In this document: in pieces, positions 25,150-37,495 of the stretch
Numbering within the stretch: position 1 is the first letter of the stretch
Layout of the letters: each line of letters begins with the position of its first letter
DNA from: Schistosoma haematobium
Lineage: Eukaryota > Platyhelminthes > Trematoda > Strigeidida > Schistosomatidae
Direction of reading: 5' to 3'
Length of the DNA stretch: 64,000 bases
NCBI RefSeq assembly: GCF_000699445.3
Contig: NC_067195.1
Span: 61,975,591 to 62,039,590, forward strand
The notes under the pieces: model-generated
The model's input: the letters and a program-made list of their open reading frames with translations, nothing else
What the model was told of the DNA's origin: nothing
Database searches by the model: none
Made by a program: the position numbers and the translations under genes

Positions 25150-25575
25150 TTCAGCGGAGTTTAGTGGCCCCTTATCTGACTCTAGTAATATCGTATGATT
25201 GATTATTATTGAGATATACATATAGTTAATCCTCGTATATAATTATTGACTTAAATCCCGTTAGTGAATAACGGAATTAAATAAGTCAAATACGATAATG
25301 GATTTTCGAATACATATATTTTTTATACTCACTGATCTGGACAGTCAATCAGAGGGACAAAGTGAAAGAAGTGAAACGACGTGCAGTGAATGTATGTAAG
25401 TCAACTCCGTTTAATCAAGCATTAATCAATATTTATAGCCCGATAAAAAGAAGTTACAGACATGTGATGAATAGGATGAGATATGCACATATATACGCTC
25501 ACAAAAACCGTCAAGGTTGATAAGCGAACAATTTTCAAGGTCAAAACGTGACTCAGGAAGCTCGAAAACGTTATA
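25150..25575 (-). repeat. LTR-like repeat, copy 2 (inverted)
   Basis: Inverted, diverged partner of 17160-17590. Read on the minus strand it contains a TATA-like CTATAAATATTG, then a segment with CACTGCACGTCG, and ends in GAGTCAGATAAGGGGCCAC. No retroviral-type coding sequence flanks it, which fits a solo LTR or a non-coding dispersed repeat. Confidence 0.55.
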
Positions 25576-26398
25576 TGGGGTTAACATAGCAACAAGCACT
25601 ACAGGTGATTTAATTTTAAGTTCTGACTTCCACCTTACCTAGATTTTTGATAAGGGTGTTAATGTACACAAAAATAGGATATTTTCGAATTTACATATTT
25701 TTCAAATTTTAAATAAAAATCAAGCAGTTACTAGTTAGTCTATTGAAAAAATAGAATTAATTAAACACGTAAAAGAATTTATATTGAGGAAATAAAATAA
25801 AAAACTAAAAAAAGAAAGAAAAGAAGACAAACAAGTTTTGTCATCATTTCAAAGTAACGGCAGTACAATCATTGAAAATGTACATTTTGTCAATAATGAG
25901 AGTAATATATACCTTTCCCCTAATTACTAATTAAATTAACATTATTTTAATGTTATTAAAACATTAGCAATAATGTTATACTTCTCATTTATTGAATTGC
26001 TATTTGTTTGTATATTGTTAAATACAAATAGAATACATTTTTGTAAAAAAAAATAAATTATTCGGTTGAAAATGATCTTCATACAATTATCTGTAATATA
26101 AAATTTAAACAAACTTCTATCAAATAACATACAAACACTAATGTTGAGTAGGACAACAACAAAAAGTAGTGAAAAAATAAGAAACTTTATTTGTATACAA
26201 CATCAATTGTATAATCAATAATATATAGAACAATGTCATTGATGTATTATTCTAAATTATGGACATTGAATAAATGATTACCAACTCACTATGGACCACA
26301 TATTTTGTTTGAATTTATTATAAATTAATTAGTAGAGTAGCAGTTATTTTTTTATAAAAAAAATGTCTTGTATTTCATGGTGATTCAAGAAAAATAAA

Positions 26399-26400
<2 letters not shown>

Positions 26401-26432
<32 letters not shown>
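26401..26432. repeat. (AT)n microsatellite next to an SM-alpha element
   Basis: About 30 bases of AT just upstream of the SM-alpha copy at 26.48 kb. Confidence 0.95.
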
Positions 26433-26435
<3 letters not shown>

Positions 26436-26477
26436 GATATAAACAAAGTATTTTGGTTATCATATCGGTTTCAATAA

Positions 26478-26795
26478 TATCGAGGCATACGCACAGTATG
26501 CACATATGCCAATAACAGACTGATCAATTGCAGTCTTAAACCTCAATGGGAAGATACAAGCCAAACGATAACAAGTGAATTCAAATTCACCCCATTGCAC
26601 AAGCAAGTGGCTATCAGGACTCAGTAGCTAAGTGGATAACGTGATGGCGTTTGAAGCGAATGGTACTGGGTTCGAGTCTCAGAGTGAACATCAACTATGA
26701 GATGCAGGGACATCTAGCTGACGAGTCCCAAATAGGACGAAATGCGCGTCCTGGATTCCACTGCTAGCCACTATCCATCATTGCCTACGTTTTAT
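26478..26795 (+). mobile_element. SM-alpha-type SINE with intact hammerhead, antisense to the RhoGAP gene
   Basis: Fullest SM-alpha copy in the window. A 5' part (ATGCACATATGCCAATAAC, AATGGGAAGATACAAG) is followed by a tRNA-like head with A-box TAGCTAAGTGG and B-box GGGTTCGAGTCTC, the spacer, the hammerhead at 26712-26756 and the tail TTCCACTGCTAGCCACTATC. It begins shortly after an (AT)n tract. Confidence 0.9.
26712..26756 (+). ncRNA. Hammerhead ribozyme (SM-alpha type), complete core
   Basis: Stem I ATCTAG pairs with CTGGAT (one U-G). Core CTGACGA; stem II GTCC/GGAC with loop CAAATA; GAAA; stem III ATGCGCGT; expected cleavage after C at 26750. All core bases match the hammerhead consensus. 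It lies on the strand opposite to the host gene, so it would need its own transcription. Confidence 0.9.
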
Positions 26796-27489
26796 TTTGA
26801 TAAGTTTTTTAAAGGAAAGTTTTATATGATTATAGATAATTATATCAGTAGTGTATGAATAAATCTATCAATTCTATATCAAACATTAAAAGATTTGTTT
26901 TTAATGAAGTAAGAAAAAAGCAAACGTATGTATCAAAATTGATTGATTCAAACTGATAATGAAAACATGTTTATTTTTTATGTCGAAAAATGCTTACTAG
27001 CAGTGTTTAGTCTATTGCACTGTCAGTGAAGGGATAAGTTTTATATTTGTATATATGAATGTAAAAGAATTGATCACCGGGTAAATAACTTTCCTTAAAA
27101 ATGCAATATATCATGGAAATTTAACCCAATAACACGCATTTTGTTGTATGACCTGAGAATTTGATTTGCTAAATGACGATGTTTTGAAATAGAGCAAATG
27201 TCTGACTTATATTTAACTCGGGGATCAAGTACAGGTTTATATACTTGGCAATGAACTAAACTGTGTGCGAAATATAGGTATAATAACCTGTTATCATGAC
27301 TAAAGTAGAATTAACTTATTGAAAGTCAAGAATTTAATCATCAAGCCACTACTTAGATATTAAAATAATGATAAATAACTACCAATGAAGAGTAGTGTCG
27401 TCAACTGACATATTCTGTTCCTAAGCAGACTTGATATCTGGCTATCTTTCACTCAGTTTAGTTGTCAAATTACTTTACTACAAAGAAAA

Positions 27490-28045
27490 CTACATGTAGG
27501 ATAAAAAGATTGTAATCAGTCAGTCAGTCAGTAATAACGTAGAACTTCGTACATACATACATCAGTTCGAGTTGCCACACCACATTAGCACAGAGATGCA
27601 GTTGTCGACTCAAATTCCGTAGTGGTAGAGGTATTATGAGTATTAGCAGTAATTGAAAAGACTAGGGTTTGAAGATGCTATTCAAGGAGTATAATCTAGT
27701 GAAATAAATTTGGAAAGAGGAAAAAAGGGACATGAAGAATTCAGAAGATTATAATTTGGGAGAACATAAAGAGTGAACGCACCTGCGCCATTGCAAACGA
27801 TTTTGAGCCATGTCATTCAGGGTCTCTAACCATCGGTTGCTATCATCTCACTGATCCCAACCAGGTAGTCGACACCTATTAACATGACTCAGTTCACTTG
27901 TCAGTGACTTTATAGATTTGTGCCACGTTTTGGTCTGGCCGCCCCTAGCTTTCTCCCAACCTACTCCTACACCAGAAAACATCGCACGTCGGGGCAGTCG
28001 ATGGTTGGGCATACGTAACACGTGTCTCAGCCACCTCAACTGATG
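27490..28045 (-). pseudogene. Non-LTR retrotransposon 3' end (RTE/CR1-type), 5'-truncated
   Basis: On the minus strand: [52 protein letters not shown], then after a stop NRWLETLNDMAQNRLQWRRC and VHSLCSPKL. This is the characteristic C-terminus of a trematode non-LTR polyprotein. The element ends in repeated TGAC (seen as GTCAGTCAGTCAG near 27518), typical of the short 3' repeats of RTE-like elements. The gene is disabled and lacks the reverse transcriptase core. Exact clade uncertain. Confidence 0.75.
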
Positions 28046-28089
28046 ATTGTAATATTTTGGACAAAATTTTTATAAAAATCCGTTAAATA

Positions 28090-28625
28090 TAGAAGACAAA
28101 ATTACTAACCAGTTTTCATGGTATCAGTCAATTATTCATAGACAGAGTAGAACCTGGTATATATCTGCATCAGTTCAAGTTGCTAAAACTCATCAGAATG
28201 GTAAGGTTTCAGAGTAGTATAAGTAGTAAAAGTAATAATGTTAGTAGAAAAGACTAGGGATAAAAGCTGTGATTCTAGAAGAAGAATGGATTCGTGGAGT
28301 AAAATGATCTAAAAGAATTAGGAAACTTAGTATCGAAGGATAGATAAAGAAAGAGAGAACTATTCTGATTCTTGTCATCGAAACTCTCTAAGCATTAGTT
28401 ATGATAACCTTGGTCTCTAATTAGATACTCTGCACCTATGTACATTACCATTCATTTTATCGAATACCTCATGGACTGATGCTAACTTTAGCCCCGGACG
28501 CCTCCAGTTTCCTTCTAATCTACACCTATATCGGATATCACCAAGCTTTGAGGTAGACCTAGCTCAAAGATAAAACTGAGGATACTGCTGTCTAGTATAT
28601 TTGTTGCACGGTTGGTAGACGGATA
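28090..28625 (-). pseudogene. Second, more decayed copy of the same non-LTR 3' end
   Basis: Runs parallel to the copy at 27.5-28.05 kb in the same orientation. Both carry the block AAAGACTAGGG, the Pro/Gly-rich coding block and the downstream CATCAGTTC-type segment in the same order. Traces of the protein remain (MNGNVHRCRVSN against [12 protein letters not shown]) among stops and frame changes. Either a tandem duplication or two insertions at neighbouring sites. Confidence 0.6.
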
Positions 28626-29544
28626 TATCACCTCATACATTAATTTTTAAAAATAGAAAAGTCAATCGTCCATATACATATATGCGTATCAATCTAGGGG
28701 GTTATTCACTAACGTTATTAAATTACTATCAATGGTATATTGTGAGTTGTATTTAGATGTGCAGATCATTAGATTCTAACTGTATTATGGTATTGCACAG
28801 TTTAAGAGTTCTAGTAGAAAGTAAAGCATTTGTTTAGTGTTTCTCGTAAGGAACTAAAAACCTTGAAGTAGTGTGAAATGAATTAGTTATTTTCAAAATT
28901 ATGTAAGATTTGTGATTGGATAGTGTTGTGACCGCGAATAACTGTTAAATACTTGGAACAAAGAAATCACTGCTATTTAGAAGGACTAATTACTTTCAAC
29001 GGAGAATCACTATGATCTACATAACACAAATTGTTCGCAATATAAAATTTATTCACTCTTCAAAAAATATCAACCACTTTAAATAATACACTCGTTTATG
29101 TATTGTATATACATACATACTGGATAATTAGTTAACAAGTCTCACATCATATAGAGTTACCACAAAAACACATACTGAATATCATTCTGAATTAAACTAA
29201 TATAAAGAAAACTATACTTAATAAATATCACACTGAAATAACATCATTGTTACACTGAACAAAATAATGTTACGCTGGTCAGTTACCACATTGAGTTAAA
29301 ACATGAACTCGTTTTCACCACCATCCTAATAGATAATGAATTTATCTATATTAGATTAATGAAATTTATTTGTTAACTCTTTTAACATAGATTCAGCGGA
29401 ATAATGGAACGTTTTCTGATCTAATTTATAATTCGTACAATAGTAATTGAAACTTAAACAGTTTATTTTACCTTTTTTTTATCAAGCAACATATTTTTTC
29501 ACATTTGATGTTTATTATGATAGTAAGTACCGAGTTGGCATTCA

Positions 29545-29765
29545 ACGATGTCAATGTATAACACCAATCAATCTATGTGGCTATCATTTATTGTCTTCGG
29601 TGAGTCTTTGCTCACATCCCACACGACTGAACTCCATTGGTCACAACTTCTAACTAGAACTCGAGGAATCACCTCTCGAAGTTAGTAATTAGTGAGCAAA
29701 TAGTGATTATTAGTATAAGGTTGTGGAGATTGTTTAGTTTCATTGAGATCATGAATTTTTTCCAT
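29545..29765 (-). mobile_element. SINE 5'-part relic
   Basis: Minus-oriented match to the 5' region of the hammerhead SINE (GACTGAACTCCATTGGTC, TCTAACTAGAACTCGAGG, AGTAATTAGTGAGCAAA, then GGTTGTGGAGATTG), with no tRNA head or hammerhead left. Confidence 0.65.
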
Positions 29766-31285
29766 TGAACTATTCTTCCTAAAGTATTTCAACCTGTTTT
29801 CGGTATAATTTTCACATAAAAATGTCTTCTCCATACTTGGCGCCCGATTTCTGTCAAACTATTCGATCTAATCTTGACGAATATTCGTGTTAAAAGTAAT
29901 ATTTTGACGCTCTGAATGGGAGTGTGAATATCTGATCTAATCGATACTGGTCATGATTCGTCCGGTTTATCCAACTAACAGGCATTGGACCATAAATAAC
30001 CTTCAAGAACATTAACGTAATCTCATTAAGACCTGAAGATCTCGTATATGTTGGAGTGAATATGATATAAAGTAGCTGGTGATTTGTTTATTTTGTGATG
30101 ATTTCGAGGGGAAATAATAAATAAATTCCAGAGAAATTTCCAACTGCCTTGAGTTATTTATAAACTTCTTTGAAGAGTTCTCATGCTGTTCAAGAGTAAA
30201 TTTCATTCGATCTCAGGTGCCTACCAGAATAAGGCCAAAATAACAGCTACGGCAAAATAGTATGAATTCATTTTACCACAATATTTTGTCTTTAGCTGTC
30301 TGAAACCGTACTCGTATTAATGTGTAACACTTGACTATGATATAATATGGAGTGATGGACATTGGTAATAGAAGAAATCGGAATAACAATTATAAGTAAT
30401 AACCATATATATATGGACTTTTATGACCTTTTAGTCTGAAATTCTCCTAAAAAGTATCAACGTGTACTCTTTTTCCTTCCATGTATGTGCTTTGGCACAT
30501 GCACGCCTACTAGATTTTTGCGAGTATCTCTTAGCAGATGATCACTAGTAATACTAAGATTATTTACCAGTCAATTGCGTTCTAAGTAGATAGTTTATGT
30601 TTTGAAGATACAATAGGAAATACGGGGTATTCACAGTTGTCTGGTTTCACTTGCGAATTACTTTCAAGATATAAAATCACAAAACACTCAGGTGTAACAT
30701 TACAGTTGAAAAATCAGAATTATATTACACTTTATAAACATTTGCAAAGTTTTCAAGTAGCATTAATTTTACTCAGATTTTTTAAAAAAATCTGTAAAAC
30801 ATACTCGTTTAACCCTTTGAGCTATAATAATTAATGATAATACTGATAATTTCATTTTAGTAAATGATCACCCATATTGATCATTCTTAATATAAGATCA
30901 CAATTTGAATTGAACATCACAGTAAATGTAATTCCTAATTTTTCATGTATTTTAATTTTTTTTTTAAAAAAAGAAGAGATTTTGACAATAAACTATTTAT
31001 TTGAAATGGACATTGAATACATCCTATTTCTCCCTTTAATGAATGTCCCACCTTATTTTAGTTACCTTTTCCTTTTGCTCGTTTTTTTTTATTTTTTAAA
31101 GAAATTCATTTTAACAAAATTTTAATTGAAAACATATTTATTCATAAGATTTATGTTTATATGACCTTAGATTTTGACCTGATTATCGTTCAATAATATT
31201 ATTCTTTTCACTTCTCTATTTCTTTTTTTTCATGTCATACGTTTATTTCCTGATTGTCCTGATGTTTGTGTATCCATGTCTGTTG

Positions 31286-31321
<36 letters not shown>

Positions 31322-34300
31322 GGCTACTAATCGTTATCGAAGAGATGTAAGAAGAAAAAAATGTTGTTTATCGAAATAAATTACAAGCAAATACAAATAA
31401 AAATGTTTATCTTATTTAAGAACGTTTATTTACAAATAACCCAACTATGTTCAATCGATAAATTTTTTTCCCATACAACTATGTATTTGATTAGATATTT
31501 TACTCATATTTGAGTAAGAAAAAAAATCGATTTTTTGAATTTTCAAAATGTACTTGGGAAATATTATAACAACAACAACAAAAATAAAAGAGAGAAAAGT
31601 ATTCTTATTGTATTGTAAACAGAAAAAAAGAAATACAGTTTTCTTCATTCAATTAACACAGTTCCTGTGACGATTAGAAATTTGAAGAAAGTGATAGTAA
31701 AAGTATTTGAGATTTAATGGATCAGTTGTGCAACAGAATAGATTAATAGTTTCTATGATAATCATGATATTCTTGATTGAAATAGTGATTAATTCCCATA
31801 GTCTGATATGTTTTATTGTATGTTATCTACTTAAGTGCTCAACTTATGATCAAGGTTTATGGTATTTTGTTAACGTGTTCTACTTGATAGCTCACATGAT
31901 AAATAAAATCACCATCGAGTAAAATTATATACAAGAAACATGAATGTAATAATTGTCTTACAATATAAATCCATAATTAGTGTTTAACTTGTACGAAGTT
32001 GCTTTGAATAAAGAGCAAAGGTCTGTAAGGCTGGCCTTATTCTAAGTTCTGATTTCATGCTAAGAGTACATGCCTAACAGAAATATGTAAACTATAAGAT
32101 CATTATAGCGATTTTTATATTCATGTATATTTATCAAAATTTTTCAAAATTTATTCCGACTTATTCCAAGTAACATCACGTTTACAGTATTAGAATTTTT
32201 ATCCAGTTTAAAAACTGAATGACCATTACACTGTGAAATACATCATTATTACCTTTTATAGTAATATATTTGTAATATCTTAATGAGTAGATAATCGTAA
32301 TTTTGATGCTTCTCATTTTAGTATAAGTTAATTCGTAAGAGGATAACTAACGAAACCAACTTAACAAAAGTTTTCAAACTTCTTAAATAAGATAGAAATA
32401 GACGTACACAGTGTCGCAAAACATATGTAGGGTTTTATAAGAATATTTTCTTTTTAATAGACAATCTATCCTCTGTTTAATTTATCTGATACTATCAAGT
32501 CGAACCGTGATAATCATATTTATAAACATTTTGACCATACATATTCATATAAACATAACTATTTCCAACATTCCACTTTCAAAGATTCTATGTAACAGAA
32601 CTGGGTTTCTCATAGAAAGCTTCCAATTGATATGTTTGTATAACTCAGTAAACTGTTATCATATTACTTGATATACAGAAATTAAGTTTGATAAAAATTA
32701 GGTTTAGATGACTTTTTAGAAAGATTTCACAAAATAGCAAATGCTTCAGGCTATCTTTTAAAAGGACGATAAATATGTTTGATTTGTTTAATAAGGTCAT
32801 AAACTGCTTTATCTAGTGGAATTCCCAACAGAGATATACTGGTAGGGGGTTCGTTTTAATTTTAAATAATTTAAAAGAACAAAAATCATTTACTTTAGAA
32901 AATAAACAACCAACTTCAATGTTTCCTTAAGATCATTTTACTGTTAAATTATTTAGTAGTTATCTAGTGGCTGGCTTATTTCCACTACCATTTACTGTCT
33001 CACATTTTACCAAATGACACATGAATACAATATTGTAATTACATTTGAGTGGTGTAAGGTGTGAAATTTTGTTGAGCCACGGTAATCACTAGTTATGTAG
33101 CTTAAATTTTTTTGACATGATTTCAATAATTCTCGAAATACAATAACAAAATCTTACTGTCTATTGCTTCTATTCACTTAACATCGTGTTTCATAGTAAC
33201 GAAAATTAAGGTAATTACTTTCTTAAGCGGGACATTTTGCTTTGATAGTTATGTTTAAAGATATTATACTCAATGTTAATTGTTTAAAAGGATATTTTCA
33301 CCGCTCATCTTGTGTAGTGTATTTAGAAACAGCTTCATCTTGTATAGCAGTTGAGACGAGAACATCTCTCTGATGATTAACAAACTGAATATTATGCGAC
33401 TTATTGATAGGAAAGAACAAGCACTAATTATCCAAATAGTTAGTTATACAATAACGACTTGACCAGAAAGTTCCAATAACCTGACAAATTATTAAACAGT
33501 TAGTCACTAACGCCTTTATTCCAAAATCTGAAATCATCTCATTTTCTGAAAATTAATACAGATGAAAATATGTAGTTGGCATATTGTCCGCATATAATTT
33601 ATGGACGTTTTTGTATGGTATATAGGTATGTACTTTTTACAGAATGAATTATTGAAGATTTTATCAAGTATTTTTACATTAATAATGATAGTAGTCACAA
33701 TAATGCATTCAGATCAAATATTATATAATTTAAAACAGGTTAGGAATTTTATCCTATTCAATTAATCAATTAATATAATTTAGATAAAAATCGTTGATAA
33801 CAGGATGCTTTTAGACTGAAAGTGTTAGTCTAATTTTATTCATCGACTTTTCAGGGTTGTCAATGAGGTGAATGATAAGATAATATGAGTGAAGCTGATT
33901 GGGATACATCTTGATTTGCCACATATTTATTGATTATTAGTACTAATCTTTTAGGTGTATCTACAAACAGAAGGAATATTTATTTTGTTTTTGAGAGTTC
34001 GTTCTGCATCATTCAGTAATAAGGTCGAAATGTTGTAAGAAGGCTGTTTATTTAGTGGCAGAAGTTTAAGACTATATAACTACGTTTGATGAAAAATGAT
34101 TTTACGTTTTCAAATACCAAAGGCGATTAAACTGTAGGTTGATTACTGCTGTAAAATAATGATATGAAGAAAAATATCGGGTTTCAAGAAACAAACTGAT
34201 CCGCCTAATAATTTTTCGTTCATCAAAGCTGCAGAAAAGTCAATTTATTAATGATGTTTTAATTGATGATATTGTTTAACTAAATATGAGAAGCTGTACA

Positions 34301-34699
34301 GTAACCAGATACTCGGTAACCATTCCAATATTTCAGCTAACTGAATTGACGTCTTGGTACACTTCAGGATATGAACTATTTGTAGCTTTACGTACAAGTG
34401 TCTTTGTATAGCTTCTTCCCAATTCTTCAGAAAGTTGGGAAGATGCTATTAGTGTGGCTGGGTTCAATCTAAAGTGTGATTGTAAGAAAGAAAACTGATA
34501 GCCTAGCCTTTATGTGAATAACTGTAAAATTATTTAGTAAATGAGTGGTCTTTAAAGTTCACTTTTTAATAAATAATATATGGAGGTAATCGATATTATA
34601 AAAACAGCCTGTATTAGTTTATGCCTACTACAGGCTTGTCCGCAGCTAACTAAAAGTTAGACGTCAATTCGGAAAGTCAAATATTACTGACATTCTGAT

Positions 34700-36530
34700 G
34701 ATTTGTTTATCATCCAGTGGTAAAAGCGCGTGTTTGTTTTAGTCTTACTGGTCAGAGAAAAGCCATAGCTAGCGAACTACTTAAAGTTCAACTTAACGAC
34801 GAAAACGTGAATATATTTCAAGAACTGTTAGCGAAGGAGCTTGGGATTTGCCAGATTATTGTTCACAACGATGTGGATTGGCATGATATCCAGACTGTTG
34901 TGAAAGCATCAGTGATATCTGCTAGTGGCTGTAACCAAATGGTTAAAAAATCCAGTAGCGTCTAGAGAATAGATAAGTGCTCGGTAACTCATACCATTGG
35001 GTTCGGAATACGATGAGAAGTGAAAGTAGAGAAAAAATAGACTGACAAAGGTTTGAGCAACGATCGCCAAGAGTGATGATAAACGAAAGCAAAAATAGTG
35101 GAAAAGGTGGCAGACATATTGAATAATAGACAACTATACAGACTTAATAGTTAGCTCCAAACCAACCAGACTGGAATGATGAGCAGAATGATTTGAAGAA
35201 CAGATAAACTACTCCCTACCTATCTTTTATTTTCCTATTTTTACCGAGTGACCTGAGTGAGATGTCCCTTGAATCTCATTGAAGATGATAATCTAAACAA
35301 GGGGAAAACAGCAAAAATAATGGAGAAAACCTTAAAATCTTTAAATATGGTGGTCTAGTTTTGGTTGTTAGATTGACTGGGATATTAGCTAAAGTCTATA
35401 GACTAGATATAATTGATATGGTTTTGATCGCTGATCGTCCCAGTCTATAAGGAAGGGAAAAAGTTCATATGTGATAATCACACAGGAATCAGTTTAATTA
35501 GTATAGTGTCTAAAATATCAGCTTTAATAATCATCCACGTTTAAATAGGGCCCATGAGGATTAAAATCGGATCTGTACGTGAGTCTGTTATACAAATATC
35601 CACACTTCGCCAGGTTCTGGCTCACAAATATGTCTACTGACTCTCAAACAGTTGTATTTTTCGGGCTCAAGGTAAGACTGAGCTGAGTAAATGCTTCAAG
35701 CGATGGTAGGGAGTGAAATAGATGAACGTGCAGATCACTTAACCTAACTTGGGATTCAGGACAGTTCTGGCGAATTGATCTGCGGCGAAATATCGGCACA
35801 AACTCAGAAAGCCTGGTTAGTGTTCTCCAACTTACATCACTTGTGGGACAAACAAGATGCCCAACTGCCACAACAGGGCGAGTATACTGTACAGCAGTTC
35901 TCTCTGTTCTCCTTTACCAGTGTGAAATGTGGTCTCTAAAATTAAAGCATATTCGTAGGCTACTAGTATTCGATCGTACGTGCCTTCGAAACACTGCTAG
36001 TGCATTTTAGGACCATAGAGTTAAGAATCCGGATGTTAAACGCTGAGTATTAAGTAAGAATGGCAAACCGATTTGTGAGGTAATGGTTCATTATTTGCTG
36101 AGGTAATTTGGATATGTATTATCTACGACTTCACGATAGAGACTTGTGTACGAGCAGGTCAAAAGAATGCGAAGAGTGGCTAAGTCAAGACATAACATCA
36201 CTCCATGAAGACTGTTGGACTGAACCACGCATGTAAGTGAAGACTACCTGATTGCGGTTCTCATGGTTATTGCAAATAATGGTTAGAAATTGTTAATAAC
36301 ATAACTAAAAACCCTTCACAGTGGCACGGGTCCATTAGCTATTTATCTTCTCTTGGATCCTAAGTTTCCTAATTCTTCGTATATACTTTTACTAATTTAC
36401 ATTTTCCTGGAACGAATCTTTAATGTCTAATCTTTTGATTAGCATTTGTACTGTTACTACTTCTAACACTCGGGGATTTGTTTTTTACAATCTCATCTCA
36501 CCATGCTAATGGAGAGTGATGATTTCAACA
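34700..36530 (+). pseudogene. Non-LTR retrotransposon relic spanning linker, reverse transcriptase and C-terminus
   Basis: Longest retroelement relic. 34717-34965 is an 82-codon open stretch (ending GCNQMVKKSSSV) that fits the linker between endonuclease and reverse transcriptase in this family. Fragments follow in several frames: PLGSEYDEKWK, AE*FEEQINYS, VPVYKEGKKFICDNHTGISL, ISIVSKISALIIIH, STLRQVLAHKYVY, KAWLVFSNLHHLWDKQD, GRVYCTAVLSVLLYQCEMWS, HIRRLLVFDRTCLRN. The catalytic block between the fingers and thumb is deleted or unreadable. The 3' region to about 36.53 kb resembles the untranslated end of the 27.5-kb relic. Many stops and shifts make it inactive. Confidence 0.75.
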
Positions 36531-37232
36531 AATCGACCTACGTACTAGGTTGTACGTTGCTCATGAATATTTGACTGATTAACTTGTTGATTTGAATTTA
36601 TTTACAAATAGTTTTAGTCACTGATTGACATAAACTAAAGAACTATTAAAACACAGACAACTATTTCGTTTGCTTAGAAAGTTGAAAGGTTTTTATCACA
36701 AATCATAAAATTAAACAATAATTCTATCATTTCTATTAAGTAGTTTCAAAGGGAATTGTTTTAGGACGTAGACATGATTTGTAATGTTGTTCAGTTTTAT
36801 CAAGATACTTTGAAGAGTATTAACAAAGAACAATAAAACTGAATGAAGATCTTTAAAATCTGACCTAATGATAACATACTGTTATCGAATTGTGAAGGTT
36901 TAAATTTAATCTTGTAGGAAACCATCATTATACATACTTGAGTAGTCTCAAATTAAAGCATATAACTTCTTTTTTTTTACAAGAAACTTAGGCATTAATC
37001 TAATATTATTTTATATATTTCCGATAAATTGATAGTTTTTCTTTTAATACATAAATAATAAAATATCAGAAAAATACCATGAATTTAACATTTAAATATA
37101 ATTAAATTATTAAACTGATTTTAGTAAGGGAGACAACTTCCAATTTTATAAAAATTAGCTTAATTTTTTTTAAACAGTAAACTTTTCTTATAATTTTTTT
37201 TATTTTAATCAAAATCTTAAAAATCTTAGGCA

Positions 37233-37495
37233 AAGATGGAGAGTGGCTAGCAGTGAAATCTAGGACGTGCGTTTCGTCCTATTTGGGACTCGTCAGCTAG
37301 ATGTACGTGCATCCTAGAGTTGACATTCGCTCCGGGACTCGAATCCAGTATCGTTAGCTTCAAAACCTTGCGACTTAAGACTGTATCGAGGCATTCCGCA
37401 CAAGATGAACATATACCAACATGAGACGGATCAATTGCAGTCCTAAATAACAAATGGGAAGATACAAGTAAAACAACACAAAGTGAACTTAAAAA
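37233..37495 (-). mobile_element. SM-alpha-type SINE with intact hammerhead but deleted A-box region, sense to the gene
   Basis: On the minus strand the 5' part (CTTGTATCTTCCCATTTG) leads to a shortened tRNA-like head. The A-box region seen in the 26.5-kb copy is missing, while a B-box (GGATTCGAGTCCC) remains. The hammerhead (37302-37258) and the tail CACTGCTAGCCAC follow. Losing the A-box would disable pol III transcription, but the copy can still be transcribed within the RhoGAP intron. Confidence 0.85.
37258..37302 (-). ncRNA. Hammerhead ribozyme (SM-alpha type), complete core
   Basis: Minus strand. Stem I ATCTAG/CTAGAT is six perfect pairs; core CTGACGA; stem II GTCC/GGAC with loop CAAATA; GAAA; stem III ACG/CGT with a two-base turn; triplet GTC before the expected cut. 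All core residues are conserved. Confidence 0.88.

Noticed and set aside
34717..34965. Possible independent small gene or host exon
   Set aside because: It continues collinearly into a decayed non-LTR polymerase and fits that family's linker.
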